A DNA stretch of 64,000 nt from Halomonas icarae (GTDB lineage Bacteria; Pseudomonadota; Gammaproteobacteria; Pseudomonadales; Halomonadaceae): contig NZ_WUTS01000001.1 of the NCBI RefSeq assembly GCF_009901955.1, positions 2,559,745-2,623,744 on the forward strand. The letters are read 5' to 3'. Of the stretch, positions 28,599 through 37,812 are shown one piece after another. The position numbers were made by a program, and so were the translations under genes. The notes under the pieces are model-generated. The model did not search any database. It was not told where the DNA came from and worked only from the letters and a program-made list of their open reading frames with translations. The stretch's first letter is position 1; every line of letters begins with the position of its first letter.

Positions 28599-28659
28599 CC
28601 TGATGCCCGTCATCAGGCCTCTTGGAAAGGCCCGTCATCGATAGCGATGACGGGCCTTT
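28599..28659 (+). terminator. Tandem hairpins ending the dnaA-gyrB transcript
   Basis: First a 7-bp stem (CCTGATG with CATCAGG, 28599-28617), then a perfect 15-bp stem (28626-28640 with 28645-28659) with an ATAG loop ending in TTTT. The second is a strong intrinsic terminator and may also serve gmhB from the other side. Confidence 0.85.
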
Positions 28660-28708
28660 TCATCTCTGTACCTCAATGAGTGGGAAGGCTGAGCCGGGCT
28701 CTTGCACC

Positions 28709-29320
28709 TCACGCTTTATTTCCATCCTCGCTCTCACTCCCACGTCCACTGTCACCCCCATCTCCTAGCAGCCAGCCGACGAAGTCGGCCAGGCTGTCGA
28801 AGATCAGCGTATCGTTATTCGAAGCGGCCAGCTCGGGATGTTGCTCAAGGGTGCGCTGACCCTTGCCGGTGCGAACCAGGACGGGACGACAGCCCTTGGG
28901 GGCTCCGGCCTGAAGGTCGCGCAGGCTGTCTCCCACCATCCAGCTTCCTGCCAGGCCACTCAGCTGCAGGGCATCGCGAATCTGCTCCAGTAGCCCGGAC
29001 AGCGGCTTGCGGCAGCGGCAGTGGTCATCGGGACCGTGAGGGCACCACGCGATATGGGCAATCTCGCCACCGGCCTCGTTTACCCGGCGGCAAAGCTCCT
29101 CATGCATCTCTGCCAGGGTTTCCTCGGTGTAGTAACCACGAGCAATGCCCGACTGATTGGTTGCCACGGCTACCGTCCAGCCGGCCTGGCTCAGGCGCGC
29201 GATAGCTCCGATGGCGCTGGGGTAGGGAATCCACTCCGCCAAGGATTTCACATAGTCATCAGAATCCTGGTTGATCACGCCATCTCGGTCGAGGATCACC
29301 AGGCGATCGTTGGTATGCAC
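28709..29320 (-). CDS. gmhB: D-glycero-beta-D-manno-heptose 1,7-bisphosphate 7-phosphatase GmhB
   Basis: 203-residue HAD phosphatase in ADP-heptose synthesis for the LPS inner core. The nucleophile segment is LDRDGVIN (Asp11 nucleophile, Asp13 acid). ATNQSGIARG is the family's second motif, and the zinc-binding loop is CPHGPDDHCRCRKP. The pathway partners hldE and hldD are in this window. After about residue 185 the tail is a Gly/Ser/Asp-rich disordered stretch. Confidence 0.94.
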   Translation of the reverse strand: MHTNDRLVILDRDGVINQDSDDYVKSLAEWIPYPSAIGAIARLSQAGWTVAVATNQSGIARGYYTEETLAEMHEELCRRVNEAGGEIAHIAWCPHGPDDHCRCRKPLSGLLEQIRDALQLSGLAGSWMVGDSLRDLQAGAPKGCRPVLVRTGKGQRTLEQHPELAASNNDTLIFDSLADFVGWLLGDGGDSGRGSESEDGNKA

Positions 29321-29364
29321 GGCACCGTTTCCTTTTCGCAGGGTTGGTTGGTGGTTGCACGCAG

Positions 29365-29380
29365 TGTTTCACGTGAAACA
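29365..29380. promoter_or_regulatory. parS site 4
   Basis: Perfect TGTTTCACGTGAAACA in the 249-bp gmhB-glyS gap, 44 bp before the gmhB start codon. Confidence 0.85.
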
Positions 29381-29450
29381 TGGCCTGCCAAGGAGCAAGG
29401 AGCAAGGGGTGGCTGGCTATATGTGTGGCGTTGCGTGACTGGAACGGCAA

Positions 29451-29466
29451 TGTTTCACGTGAAACC
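29451..29466. promoter_or_regulatory. parS site 5
   Basis: TGTTTCACGTGAAACC, one base from the perfect 16-mer, 86 bp from site 4. Confidence 0.75.
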
Positions 29467-29486
29467 TCACCATGAATGGCAGCCCA

Positions 29487-29502
29487 TGTTCCATGTGAAA
29501 CA
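29487..29502. promoter_or_regulatory. parS site 6 (degenerate)
   Basis: TGTTCCATGTGAAACA, 14 of 16 positions, 36 bp from site 5. The central CACG is changed to CATG, so binding may be weak. Confidence 0.5.
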
Positions 29503-29523
29503 CCAGGGTGGCCAGATACAAGA

Positions 29524-29549
29524 AGGCCGGCAGTTGTAGCTGCCGGCCT
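29524..29549 (-). terminator. Terminator of the glyQ-glyS transcript
   Basis: Perfect 10-bp stem (AGGCCGGCAG with CTGCCGGCCT) and a 6-nt loop, followed on the minus strand by TCTTGTATCT. Confidence 0.75.
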
Positions 29550-29569
29550 CGATGGTGCTACGGGAGCGG

Positions 29570-31636
29570 TTACTGCTGGAGCTGCGCGATATCGGCAACC
29601 TCGAGGAACAGTGCCCGCAGGCTGGCCAGCAGGGCGAGCCGGTTGCTGCGTACCCCCTCATCATCGGCCATGACCATCACTTCATCGAAGAAGGTATCAA
29701 CCGGTTCACGCAGGCCGGCCAGGACATCCAGTGCCTCCTGATAGCGCGCCTCGTTGAGCAGTGGTGTGACCTTGTCTCGGTGACTGACTACCGCGTCGTG
29801 GAGCCTCTTCTCGGCAGTTTCCTGCAGCAGCGTGGCATCCACGGTGCTGCTCACCTCATTGGCCTGTTTGGCAAGGATATTGGAGACACGCTTGTTGGCA
29901 GCGGCGAGGGCGGCGGCCTCGTCGCGACCGGTGAACGCCTCTACCGCGCGCAGGCGGCGAGCGAAATCCAGCGGACGAGTCACGGGGCGTGCACGCACCG
30001 CCAGGTAAGCCTCGGTTGAGATGCCCTCACCCTGACCCCAGGCGCGGAAGCGGTCGAGCATGTAGGCAAGCACCTCATCCACAAGGTTCTCGGCGTATGG
30101 CAGCTCCTGGTGCTGGGCCGCGGCCAGCTCGAGCAGCTCACGGAGGTCGAGTTGCAGTTCCCCCTTGACCATGATGTTGAGCACACCGATGGCGGCGCGA
30201 CGCAGCGCAAAGGGATCCTTGGTACCGGTGGGGCGGGCGCCGATGCCGAAGATGCCGGTCAGGGTGTCGAGGCGGTCGGCCAGGGCCAGGGCCTGGCCGG
30301 TCCGACTCTGCGGAGTGGCATCGCTCGCGAATCGGGGGAGGTACTGCTCCTCCATGGCCTGGGCCACCTCGGCCGGCTCACCATCCTGAGCGGCGTAGTA
30401 GCGACCCATGGTGCCCTGGAGCTCGGGAAACTCGAGCACCATCTCGGTCACCAGGTCACACTTGGCAAGTTCGGCGGCGCGGCGTGCATGGCTGACCTCA
30501 CCGCCTAGCTGGCCCGCGATAAAGGCGGCCACGGCGGCGGTACGGTGAGCCTTGTCGGCGAGGGTGCCGAGCTGCTTCTGGAATACAACGCCCGAGAGCT
30601 CGTCGATTCGAGAGGCCAGGGTGCGCCTGCGGTCGGTATCGTAGAAGAAGGCGGCATCGGCAAGACGGGGGCGAATGACCTTCTCGTTGCCCTCGATGAC
30701 GCGGTCGGGCTCACTGCTGTCGATGTTGGAAACGGTGATAAACAGCGGCTTCAGCTGGCCTTCGCTATCGAGCAGGTGGAAGTACTTCTGGTTCGCCTTC
30801 ATCGAGGAGATCAGACACTCGGCCGGTACCTCCAGGAAGCGCTCGTCGAAGCTGCCAGTGAGTGCCACGGGCCACTCCACCAGACCGCTGACTTCCACCA
30901 GCAGCGCCTCATCGATGACTGCGGTGGCCTCCTGCACCTCCGCTTCCGAAAGCACCTGCTCACGGATACGCTCGCGCCGTAGCTCGCGGTCGGCCAGAAC
31001 CCACGCCTGCTCCAGGGTGGCGAGATAGTCATCGGCATGGGCCAGCTCGATGGGGTCGGGAGCATGGAAGCGATGGCCACGCGTTGTGCGGCCGGCCTTG
31101 AGGCCCAGTGCCTCGGCATCGATGATCTCGTTGCCATAGAGCACGACCAGCCAGTGTGCCGGTCGGGAAAATTCCACCCGTGAGGCACCCCAGCGCATGT
31201 TCTTGGGTACCGGCAGGGCGGCGACGGCTTTCTTGAGGATGGCCGGCAGCAGGGCAGCGATACTCTCCCCCTGCTGTTGTTCGCGATACCCCAGCCAGGT
31301 GCCCTTGTCGGTTTCCAGGTGAATCAGTTCATCCACGCTGACGCCGCAGGAGCGAGCGAAGCCTTCGGCGGCCTTGGAGGGCTGGCCATCCTTGAAGGCA
31401 GCGGCCAGTGCCGGACCACGCTTCTCCACCACACGGTCGGGCTGTTTGCCGGCCAGGGACTCGATCTGGACCGCCAGACGACGCGGCGTGGCGTACGCAC
31501 GTACTTCGCCATGCTCGACATCGGCATCACTCAGGCCGCGGCGCAGCCCTTCGGCCAGGGCGTCGGAGAGGGCGTCGATGGCGTTCGGAGGAAGTTCTTC
31601 GACGCCCAGTTCAACCAGTAGGGTGTTGGCAGCCAT
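29570..31636 (-). CDS. glyS: Glycyl-tRNA synthetase beta subunit
   Basis: 688 residues. Begins MAANTLLVELGVEELPPNAI, the standard GlyS opening, with long central segments such as MRWGASRVEFSRPAHWLV and FQKQLGTLADKAHR, and an HD-like and anticodon-binding C-terminus. It works with GlyQ as an alpha2beta2 enzyme. The ATG at 31636 is chosen; glyQ stops 3 bp before it, so the pair is coupled. Confidence 0.97.
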   Translation of the reverse strand: MAANTLLVELGVEELPPNAIDALSDALAEGLRRGLSDADVEHGEVRAYATPRRLAVQIESLAGKQPDRVVEKRGPALAAAFKDGQPSKAAEGFARSCGVSVDELIHLETDKGTWLGYREQQQGESIAALLPAILKKAVAALPVPKNMRWGASRVEFSRPAHWLVVLYGNEIIDAEALGLKAGRTTRGHRFHAPDPIELAHADDYLATLEQAWVLADRELRRERIREQVLSEAEVQEATAVIDEALLVEVSGLVEWPVALTGSFDERFLEVPAECLISSMKANQKYFHLLDSEGQLKPLFITVSNIDSSEPDRVIEGNEKVIRPRLADAAFFYDTDRRRTLASRIDELSGVVFQKQLGTLADKAHRTAAVAAFIAGQLGGEVSHARRAAELAKCDLVTEMVLEFPELQGTMGRYYAAQDGEPAEVAQAMEEQYLPRFASDATPQSRTGQALALADRLDTLTGIFGIGARPTGTKDPFALRRAAIGVLNIMVKGELQLDLRELLELAAAQHQELPYAENLVDEVLAYMLDRFRAWGQGEGISTEAYLAVRARPVTRPLDFARRLRAVEAFTGRDEAAALAAANKRVSNILAKQANEVSSTVDATLLQETAEKRLHDAVVSHRDKVTPLLNEARYQEALDVLAGLREPVDTFFDEVMVMADDEGVRSNRLALLASLRALFLEVADIAQLQQ

Positions 31637-31638
31637 GC

Positions 31639-32613
31639 TCAAGCGTCTCCCTGTTCAAGCAGTTCGCGGCGCAGTGCCTCGGGAGCCAGCGGGAAGCCGG
31701 CGGCCTTGCGCGAATCGAAATAGGCGTGGGCCACGTCACGGGCCATGGTGCGTACGCGCAGGATGTAGCGCTGGCGTTCGGTCACCGAGATGGCGTGGCG
31801 GGCATCGAGCAGGTTGAAGGTGTGCGAGGCCTTGAGCACCTGTTCATAGGCAGGCAGCGGCAGATTGGCCTCGAGTAGCCTTGTGCAGTCCCGCTCGTGC
31901 TGGTCGAAGGCACCGAACAGATAATCGACGTCGGCGTGTTCGAAGTTATAGGCGGACTGCTCACGCTCGTTCTGCAGGTAGACATCGCCGTAGCTGACCC
32001 TGGAACCATCCGGGGCAGTGGTCCACACCAGATCGTAGACGCTGTCCACGTCCTGCAGATACATGGCGATACGCTCGAGGCCGTAGGTCAGCTCGCCGGT
32101 CACGGGAAAGCACTCGATGCCACCGGCCTGCTGGAAGTAGGTGAACTGAGTCACCTCCATGCCGTTGAGCCACACTTCCCAGCCCAGGCCCCAGGCACCC
32201 AGGGTGGGGGACTCCCAGTTGTCCTCGACGAAACGGATGTCGTGAACCAGGGGGTCGAGACCCAGGTGCTTGAGAGAGCCGAGATAGAGTTCCTGGAACT
32301 CGGCGGGGGAGGGCTTCATCACCACCTGAAACTGGTAGTAGTGTTGCAGGCGGTTGGGATTCTCGCCATAGCGGCCGTCGGTCGGACGACGGGAGGGCTG
32401 CACATAGGCGGCGTTCCAGGTCTCGGGCCCGATGGAGCGCAGGAAGGTCGCCGGATGGAAGGTGCCGGCACCGACCTCCATGTCCAGCGGCTGCAGCACC
32501 ACGCAGCCCTGATCGGCCCAGTACTGCTGCAGGGCCAGGATCAGACCCTGAAAGGTTGAGACGTCTGGCGCCGGCCCGGAGGACGAGGTCGACGTTGGTG
32601 TCGCGAGTGTCAT
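31639..32613 (-). CDS. glyQ: Glycyl-tRNA synthetase alpha subunit
   Basis: 324 residues, catalytic subunit of the bacterial class II heterotetrameric enzyme. Conserved text includes [51 protein letters not shown]-type [17 protein letters not shown] and [18 protein letters not shown]. Compared with E. coli it has an extra Ser/Thr/Pro-rich N-terminal stretch of about 15 residues. ATG 32613 is preferred; an ATG seven codons upstream (32634) cannot be excluded. It diverges from hldD. Confidence 0.96.
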   Translation of the reverse strand: MTLATPTSTSSSGPAPDVSTFQGLILALQQYWADQGCVVLQPLDMEVGAGTFHPATFLRSIGPETWNAAYVQPSRRPTDGRYGENPNRLQHYYQFQVVMKPSPAEFQELYLGSLKHLGLDPLVHDIRFVEDNWESPTLGAWGLGWEVWLNGMEVTQFTYFQQAGGIECFPVTGELTYGLERIAMYLQDVDSVYDLVWTTAPDGSRVSYGDVYLQNEREQSAYNFEHADVDYLFGAFDQHERDCTRLLEANLPLPAYEQVLKASHTFNLLDARHAISVTERQRYILRVRTMARDVAHAYFDSRKAAGFPLAPEALRRELLEQGDA

Positions 32614-32710
32614 TGGAAAAGCACCGTTGGCCATGAATTCACAGGGCGTCAAGTATACAATCACCGGAAGATCGGTTATAGGCGCACGCCCCGAACAGAG
32701 GAATCTCTCC

Positions 32711-33667
32711 ATGATCGTAGTGACAGGCGGGGCCGGCTTCATCGGCTCGAATCTGGTCAAGGCACTCAATCAGCGTGGCCATCAGGATGTGATGGTGGTC
32801 GACGACCTGAGCGACGGCACCAAGTTCGTCAATCTGGCCGATTGCAGCCTGGGTGACTATCTGGACAAGGATGACTTCCGCCAGCGGGTAGAGGCCGAGT
32901 TGCGCGGAGAGCCTGCCAGGCTGCCGGAGATTGAGGCGATCTTTCATGAGGGGGCCTGCTCCGATACCACAGAGTGGGATGGCCGCTTCATGCTCGATAA
33001 CAACTTCGAGTACTCCAAGGTGCTGCTGCACTTCTGTCAACAGCGGGGGATTCCCTTCCTCTATGCCTCCTCGGCGGCCACCTACGGCGGCAGCGAGGTG
33101 TTTCAGGAGGCGCCGGAGCACGAGAAGCCGCTCAACGTCTATGGCTACTCCAAGCTGCTTTTTGACCAGTATGTGCGTATCCACCGGGACTCGTTCCGCA
33201 GCCAGGTGGTGGGTTTCCGCTACTTCAACGTCTATGGTCCCCGAGAGCAGCACAAGGGCAAGATGGCCAGCGTGGCCTATCACCACCATACCCAGATCAG
33301 CGCCGGCCAGGACGTCAAGCTGTTCGGCGCCTGGGACGGCTTCGATGCCGGCATGCAGAGCCGCGACTTCGTCTACGTCGGGGATGTGGTGGACGTGAAC
33401 CTGTGGTTCCTCGACAACCCCGAGGCGTCCGGCATCTTCAACCTGGGCACCGGCCGTGCCGAACCCTTCAAGGCGATCGGTGAAGCGGTGATCGATTACT
33501 ATGGCCATGGGGCCATCGAGTACATCGACTTTCCCGATGAGCTGAAGGGACGCTATCAGAGCTATACCCGGGCCGATATTTCGCGGCTGCGCGAGGCTGG
33601 ATACGATCGCGAATTCCGCACCGTGGCCGAGGGGGTACGCGAGTACCTGGAGTGGCTGAATGGCTGA
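32711..33667 (+). CDS. hldD: ADP-L-glycero-D-manno-heptose 6-epimerase HldD
   Basis: 318-residue short-chain epimerase finishing ADP-L-glycero-D-manno-heptose for the LPS core. The nucleotide motif is [10 protein letters not shown] (5-14), the catalytic Tyr-Lys pair is in [10 protein letters not shown], and the family segment [21 protein letters not shown] is present. The ATG at 32711 follows AGAGGA. It overlaps waaF by 8 bp. Confidence 0.96.
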   Translation: MIVVTGGAGFIGSNLVKALNQRGHQDVMVVDDLSDGTKFVNLADCSLGDYLDKDDFRQRVEAELRGEPARLPEIEAIFHEGACSDTTEWDGRFMLDNNFEYSKVLLHFCQQRGIPFLYASSAATYGGSEVFQEAPEHEKPLNVYGYSKLLFDQYVRIHRDSFRSQVVGFRYFNVYGPREQHKGKMASVAYHHHTQISAGQDVKLFGAWDGFDAGMQSRDFVYVGDVVDVNLWFLDNPEASGIFNLGTGRAEPFKAIGEAVIDYYGHGAIEYIDFPDELKGRYQSYTRADISRLREAGYDREFRTVAEGVREYLEWLNG

Positions 33668-34715
33668 ATCGGCTTCGTGGGGGGAGACAAGCGGCGAGCG
33701 TATCCTGGTGGTCGGCCCCTCCTGGGTCGGCGACATGGTGATGGCCCAGAGCCTGTTGATGACGCTGCGTGACCGTCACCCTGGGTGCACTCTTGCGGTG
33801 ATCGCGCCGGGCTGGTCGTTGCCGATCCTCGAGCGCATGCCCGAGGTGGATGAGGCGATCGCCCTGGACGTGGCTCATGGCCAGTTCGGCTGGTCCGTAC
33901 GCCGTGAGGTGGCTCGCGGGCTGCGGGGTCGTTTCGATCGAGCCATCGTGCTGCCGCGCTCCTGGAAGTCGGCGCTGGTGCCTTTCCTGGCGGGTATTCC
34001 ACGACGCATCGGCTTCCATGGTGAGCAGCGCTTTGGTCTGCTCACCGAGCGTCGGCGTCTTGACAAGAGCGTGCTCGATCAGACAGTGAAGCGCTTCGTC
34101 TCCCTGGGGCTGTCCGCCGAGGAGACGGCCATGGGCAACTTCGCCATACCTCAGCCTCGGCTGATGGTGGACGCGGATAATCAGGCCGCCCTGCGCGAGC
34201 GCCTGGGGCTTTCCGCGTCACCGGCCATCGGCATGATGCCGGGTGCCGAATACGGCCCCGCCAAGCAGTGGCCGCTGGAGCACTTCCGCAGCCTGGCCGA
34301 GGCGCTGATAGCGGAGGGGTTCGAGGTGCGAGTGCTGGGAGGGCCCAAGGATGTCGAGGCGGGTGAGGCGATCGTCGATGGGCTGATGGGTGCCCATAAT
34401 CTGTGCGGCAAGACACGCCTCGCCGACGCCGTGGACCTGCTGGCCGACTGCGAGCAGGTGGTCACCAATGACTCGGGGCTGATGCATGTGGCGGCGGCGG
34501 TGGGCACTCGCGTCCAGGCGCTCTACGGCTCCTCGTCGCCGGCCTATACGCCGCCGCTGACCGATAACGCCGAGATCCACTATCTGGCCGTTGAGTGCTC
34601 GCCCTGCTTCGAGCGTACCTGCCCACTGGGTCATACGCGCTGCCTGGTGGAGATGGCCCCCGAGCGAGTGCACCGGGCGATTCACGCGTGGCGGACCATC
34701 ATCGCAAGGAGCTGA
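33660..34715 (+). CDS. waaF: ADP-heptose:LPS heptosyltransferase II (WaaF)
   Basis: 351-residue GT9 enzyme adding the second heptose of the inner core. Typical WaaF sequence: [15 protein letters not shown] at the N-terminus, [12 protein letters not shown] in the middle, [15 protein letters not shown] in the donor site, and the cysteine pair [16 protein letters not shown] at the end. The start lies within the hldD stop region, so translation is coupled. Confidence 0.95.
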   Translation: MAESASWGETSGERILVVGPSWVGDMVMAQSLLMTLRDRHPGCTLAVIAPGWSLPILERMPEVDEAIALDVAHGQFGWSVRREVARGLRGRFDRAIVLPRSWKSALVPFLAGIPRRIGFHGEQRFGLLTERRRLDKSVLDQTVKRFVSLGLSAEETAMGNFAIPQPRLMVDADNQAALRERLGLSASPAIGMMPGAEYGPAKQWPLEHFRSLAEALIAEGFEVRVLGGPKDVEAGEAIVDGLMGAHNLCGKTRLADAVDLLADCEQVVTNDSGLMHVAAAVGTRVQALYGSSSPAYTPPLTDNAEIHYLAVECSPCFERTCPLGHTRCLVEMAPERVHRAIHAWRTIIARS

Positions 34716-34722
34716 TGCGCGG

Positions 34723-36402
34723 TTAGTCCTTGCCGGAGTTTGCTTCATCAGCAGTATTGCCGAGCGCATCCAGAATCTGCCGGGAAGCAGCCTGGCTGCT
34801 TCCCTGCTGTCTTCCCTCGGGTATCAGGCCTTCCCATAAGCGCTGCTGCAGGGCGGTCTCTTCGTGCATGCGGGCCGCCAGGTCGGTCAGGCCATGCTGC
34901 TCCACCAGGGTCGGCTGCGCGGAGAGCAGGGAGACACCCAGCCCAGCCCGGTGGCGCTCGATGGTATAGCCCATCGCCTCCAGGATGGTGGGGAAAAGAT
35001 CGATAGTGGCGGCCTCGCGATGGGTCCGCTGGCCGGCCTCGATACCTTGGCCCAGCAGCATGAAGGTGTTGTCACGCTCGCCGGCGACCAGTTGCTCCCA
35101 GGCCGACACGCGCATCGTCAGGTGGTCGCTGGCGATCACCACCAGGGTGTTTTCCAGCAGCCCCTCGTTGTCGAGTCGGTCGATCAGGTCGAAGGCGAGC
35201 CAGGCCGAACACTCCACGGAGTAGAGGATATCCTCGCCGTCGAACTCGCCCTGACGCTTCCGACAGGCCCGGGCTGGATAGCCTCTGGGCGCATGGGCGG
35301 TGAGGCTGAGGTTGACCACTCCCCAGGGGCCGGCATCTTCCGCCTCCAGGCGACGAATCTCGCTGGCGGTGAACTCATACACGCTGTCATCAAATAGCCC
35401 CCAGTCGTTGACATAATCGGGTTCCGCGAGGCGAGGCTCGAGGCTGGCCCGACCCATCACCCTGTCGAAGCCATGATCCTCGTAGAAGATCCCCTTGCCG
35501 GCGAACTCGGTACTGGCGCCGCCCAGGAAGCTGAGACGGTAGCCCTGTTCATCAAGCAGGTCTCCCAGGCATCGAATGCCGGGAACCACGCGGCCGAGAG
35601 GCTCGAATTGGTTGTCGTGGAGCAGGCCCGCGGGCATCAGCGGTGTGCCACACTGGCTGGCGATCATGCCGGCCATGGTCCAGCCGGTGTTCTCCAGCTG
35701 GCGTATTCCTTCGAAGACATGACCGCGTCGGCCCAGGGCATCGAGGAAGGCATAGGCATCCCCGAAGCGCTGGCGGTCGGCATAGGTGCGCTCCATGCTT
35801 TCCAGATAGAGCAGCAGCAGGTTGGGAGGACTTTCCGGCGCCTGCTGAATCGTTGGGGTCACATAGCGACGATCCAGCCAGGCGCCGTCATCGGTGACGA
35901 TGGCCGCACTGCGTTGCCCCATGCTATAGAAGAGCGGGTTGCTGGCGATAAGTACCAGTGCCAGCAGGCGGTCGATGAGGCGCCAGCGGTGGTCACGGCG
36001 CACCAGCCAGGTATAGGCAGCGAGCAGGGCCAGCATTGCCAGAGTATAGAGCACCGCCGCCAGTATGCGGCTGCTGCCGCCGTGCTCGGCGATCCCGGCC
36101 TGGAGGTGGAAGAAGATCGCTCCGATCTCGACGATGCCGAAGCTCTCGGCCAGGTAGACGTAGACGCCCCACAGGCAGAGGGGCACCAGCGACCAGGGCC
36201 AGACTCGTCGGGGCGGGCGTCGCGTGGCTGGCTTTCCCCAACGCAGCAGCCAGCCAAGGCCCAGCCAGAGGCCTGTGATGGGGATCACGCTCCACAGCGG
36301 CAGCACGGCCACGGTAGCGATGGCATAGCCAAGGCAAGCCCCGATGACGAGCAGGGACCACCAGCGGGGATGTTTGAGCCTGTTCGGGTTTGCGAGTTGC
36401 AT
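34723..36402 (-). CDS. Membrane-anchored phosphoglycerol transferase, OpgB/LtaS-like sulfatase fold
   Basis: 559 residues. Four predicted membrane helices lie in the first 165 residues. A periplasmic alkaline-phosphatase/sulfatase domain follows, with LYLESMERTYAD (about 199-210), LENTGWTMAGMIASQCGTPL (236-255, with the catalytic Thr as in OpgB) and VIASDHLTM. Known relatives move phosphoglycerol from phosphatidylglycerol to periplasmic glucans or lipoteichoic acid. Sitting inside an LPS-core cluster, it may decorate core sugars instead. Its 3' end converges with waaF 7 bp away. Confidence 0.85.
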   Translation of the reverse strand: MQLANPNRLKHPRWWSLLVIGACLGYAIATVAVLPLWSVIPITGLWLGLGWLLRWGKPATRRPPRRVWPWSLVPLCLWGVYVYLAESFGIVEIGAIFFHLQAGIAEHGGSSRILAAVLYTLAMLALLAAYTWLVRRDHRWRLIDRLLALVLIASNPLFYSMGQRSAAIVTDDGAWLDRRYVTPTIQQAPESPPNLLLLYLESMERTYADRQRFGDAYAFLDALGRRGHVFEGIRQLENTGWTMAGMIASQCGTPLMPAGLLHDNQFEPLGRVVPGIRCLGDLLDEQGYRLSFLGGASTEFAGKGIFYEDHGFDRVMGRASLEPRLAEPDYVNDWGLFDDSVYEFTASEIRRLEAEDAGPWGVVNLSLTAHAPRGYPARACRKRQGEFDGEDILYSVECSAWLAFDLIDRLDNEGLLENTLVVIASDHLTMRVSAWEQLVAGERDNTFMLLGQGIEAGQRTHREAATIDLFPTILEAMGYTIERHRAGLGVSLLSAQPTLVEQHGLTDLAARMHEETALQQRLWEGLIPEGRQQGSSQAASRQILDALGNTADEANSGKD

Positions 36403-36457
36403 GAGTCTCTTCGATAGGGATTGGGTGGCGGCCTTTCAGCTGCATCCACGGGCTCTG

Positions 36458-36532
36458 TCAGGAAGATTGGTGGAGCGCGTAGGCCTTCATGTACTTCCAG
36501 AATACGCCATTGGCGTTAGAGTTGACGATGGC
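36458..36532 (-). pseudogene. C-terminal fragment of a GT2 glycosyltransferase (WaaE-like)
   Basis: The minus strand reads AIVNSNANGVFWKYMK and then AYALHQSS-stop. This matches the end of the intact GT2 protein encoded at 38936-39685 (VANANGVFWKYMKRR). Only about 24 codons remain. It seems to be the tail of a former core glycosyltransferase cut by insertion or rearrangement. Confidence 0.65.
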
Positions 36533-36570
36533 ATGAATGCTCCCGCCGTGATGCAAGCCGCTTTTCGGGT

Positions 36571-36741
36571 TCATGTGGAATTGGCCAGATCCAGCATACG
36601 CCCGACAGGACTACCAACTAGATAAATCATCGCGATGAAGTTAGCCTCGTTTCGGTAGCCGCGTGCGCGTAAATGGACCGCTTGGAACAGGCCGTCCATG
36701 CCACACCTCCTATCGTTGTGGAGGTCATATTCTGGCCTAGC
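36571..36741 (-). mobile_element. Transposase C-terminal remnant (ISL3-like)
   Basis: A 56-codon open stretch ends GLFQAVHLRARGYRN, then EANFIAMIYLVGSPVGRML. That resembles the tail of ISL3/IS204-type transposases (FQAxxxRARGYRNxxxFIxMIY). The catalytic part is gone and no terminal inverted repeats were recognised. The family is recalled from pattern, not from a search. Confidence 0.55.
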
Positions 36742-36834
36742 TCATGGGGGGCGTATTCCACATCTGTTGTCGAAGACCCCAATTTCTTTTCTGTACTGCA
36801 TTGAATATCGTGCTCTTTTTTCGAATTCCTTGCC

Positions 36835-37800
36835 CTATACGGACTGTTGAGTTTGTATTAGATATCGTTCAAAAACTTGTAGAGAAGCAAGCATTTCTTG
36901 CTGAGGGTGAAAAAAATCTGAAATATATCGGTTGGCATTTTTAATGATTGCTTCGGCTTCTTTAGGATGGGATAGGTAGTAGTCGATTTTTTCCTCTAGA
37001 TCAGAGAAATCGTCACTTACTTCCACATAATGGTAGCCAGGAATTAATGTGCCTTCCATAAACCAGGTTTCATATATAGGGCGCCTCATGAAGCATAATG
37101 AATTGGATGCCATTATCCACTTCAAGTTAGTGGCAACGTCGTTTCCTTCGATGCTAAAGATAAATTTATGTTTAAGTTGCTGTTCGATTGTCATGAACGG
37201 CTTTCGATATGCGGCCGTTACGTTTTTATCATCTGTAGCGCCAACATCGCAGCGTGGCAAGTTATGACACTTTTCCAGAAAATGTTGCCGATGGGGCTGA
37301 TGTGCCGCACCCCGCCATACCAGAGTGTCCTTCTTAGCACCGTAGTCATAGGTATCCTTAACTTTGTAGAAGTGGCGAACGCTGTCAAGTTTAAGGAGTA
37401 CCGAGTTACAATTTTCACCGCGAATGGGACGGCTCTTTACGAATGTAGGTACATCAGGGACGAAGGTCTTGTCACCAAAGCGATAGTGATACATTGCGTT
37501 AGTTGGAAAATACTTTGCTACATTATAAAAGTCGATATGATAGGTAGATTTTTTTAAACTTAGAGAAAAGTCTTGATTATTAACTGCGTTATTAGAGAGT
37601 GTCGTTGGGGTGTCAATCTTATTGTAGTAAGTTACCCTTGATATAATCGCTTCTTGGTTAGTTATAGGTAGAGCATCAAACGTGGCCATCAGCGCATCGC
37701 GCCGATGCCGAAATAAGCTTCTGGGTGGTAGGGCAGCCAGCAGGCCACAGGTATAAAACATTAATTTGTGCGCCCGGTAGGCATTTTTTCCGCTTACCAT
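36835..37800 (-). CDS. Glycosyltransferase family 90 (CAP10/LpsA-like)
   Basis: 321 residues. KFIFSIEGNDVATNLKWIMASNSL and the following segment with YETWFMEGTLIPGYHYVEV are the CAP10/GT90 core; LVWRGAAHQPHRQHFLEKC is the usual upstream motif. Members in Pasteurellaceae and other Gram-negatives add hexoses to the LPS core. The gene is visibly AT-rich compared with the window, a sign of transfer. The ATG is 12 bp after the stop of the GT4 gene, so the two form one minus-strand unit. Confidence 0.85.
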   Translation of the reverse strand: MVSGKNAYRAHKLMFYTCGLLAALPPRSLFRHRRDALMATFDALPITNQEAIISRVTYYNKIDTPTTLSNNAVNNQDFSLSLKKSTYHIDFYNVAKYFPTNAMYHYRFGDKTFVPDVPTFVKSRPIRGENCNSVLLKLDSVRHFYKVKDTYDYGAKKDTLVWRGAAHQPHRQHFLEKCHNLPRCDVGATDDKNVTAAYRKPFMTIEQQLKHKFIFSIEGNDVATNLKWIMASNSLCFMRRPIYETWFMEGTLIPGYHYVEVSDDFSDLEEKIDYYLSHPKEAEAIIKNANRYISDFFHPQQEMLASLQVFERYLIQTQQSV

Positions 37801-37812
37801 GAAAGATAGGCC

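Larger units (their letters stand above)
36403..36834. other. Gene-free stretch holding a broken glycosyltransferase and an IS remnant
   Basis: 432 bp between the OpgB-like gene and the GT90 gene. Two minus-strand fragments are described separately (36458-36532 and 36571-36741); neither is complete. No promoter or terminator stood out in the rest. Confidence 0.7.

Noticed and set aside
29385-29412. Short AAGGAGC-type repeats near parS sites 4 and 5
   Set aside because: Two or three imperfect copies of a 7-bp unit only; too short and irregular to call a functional array.
36344-36625. 93-codon plus-strand frame in the gap after the OpgB-like gene
   Set aside because: It overlaps the start of the OpgB-like gene and runs antisense to the glycosyltransferase and transposase fragments; nothing in it resembles a protein family.
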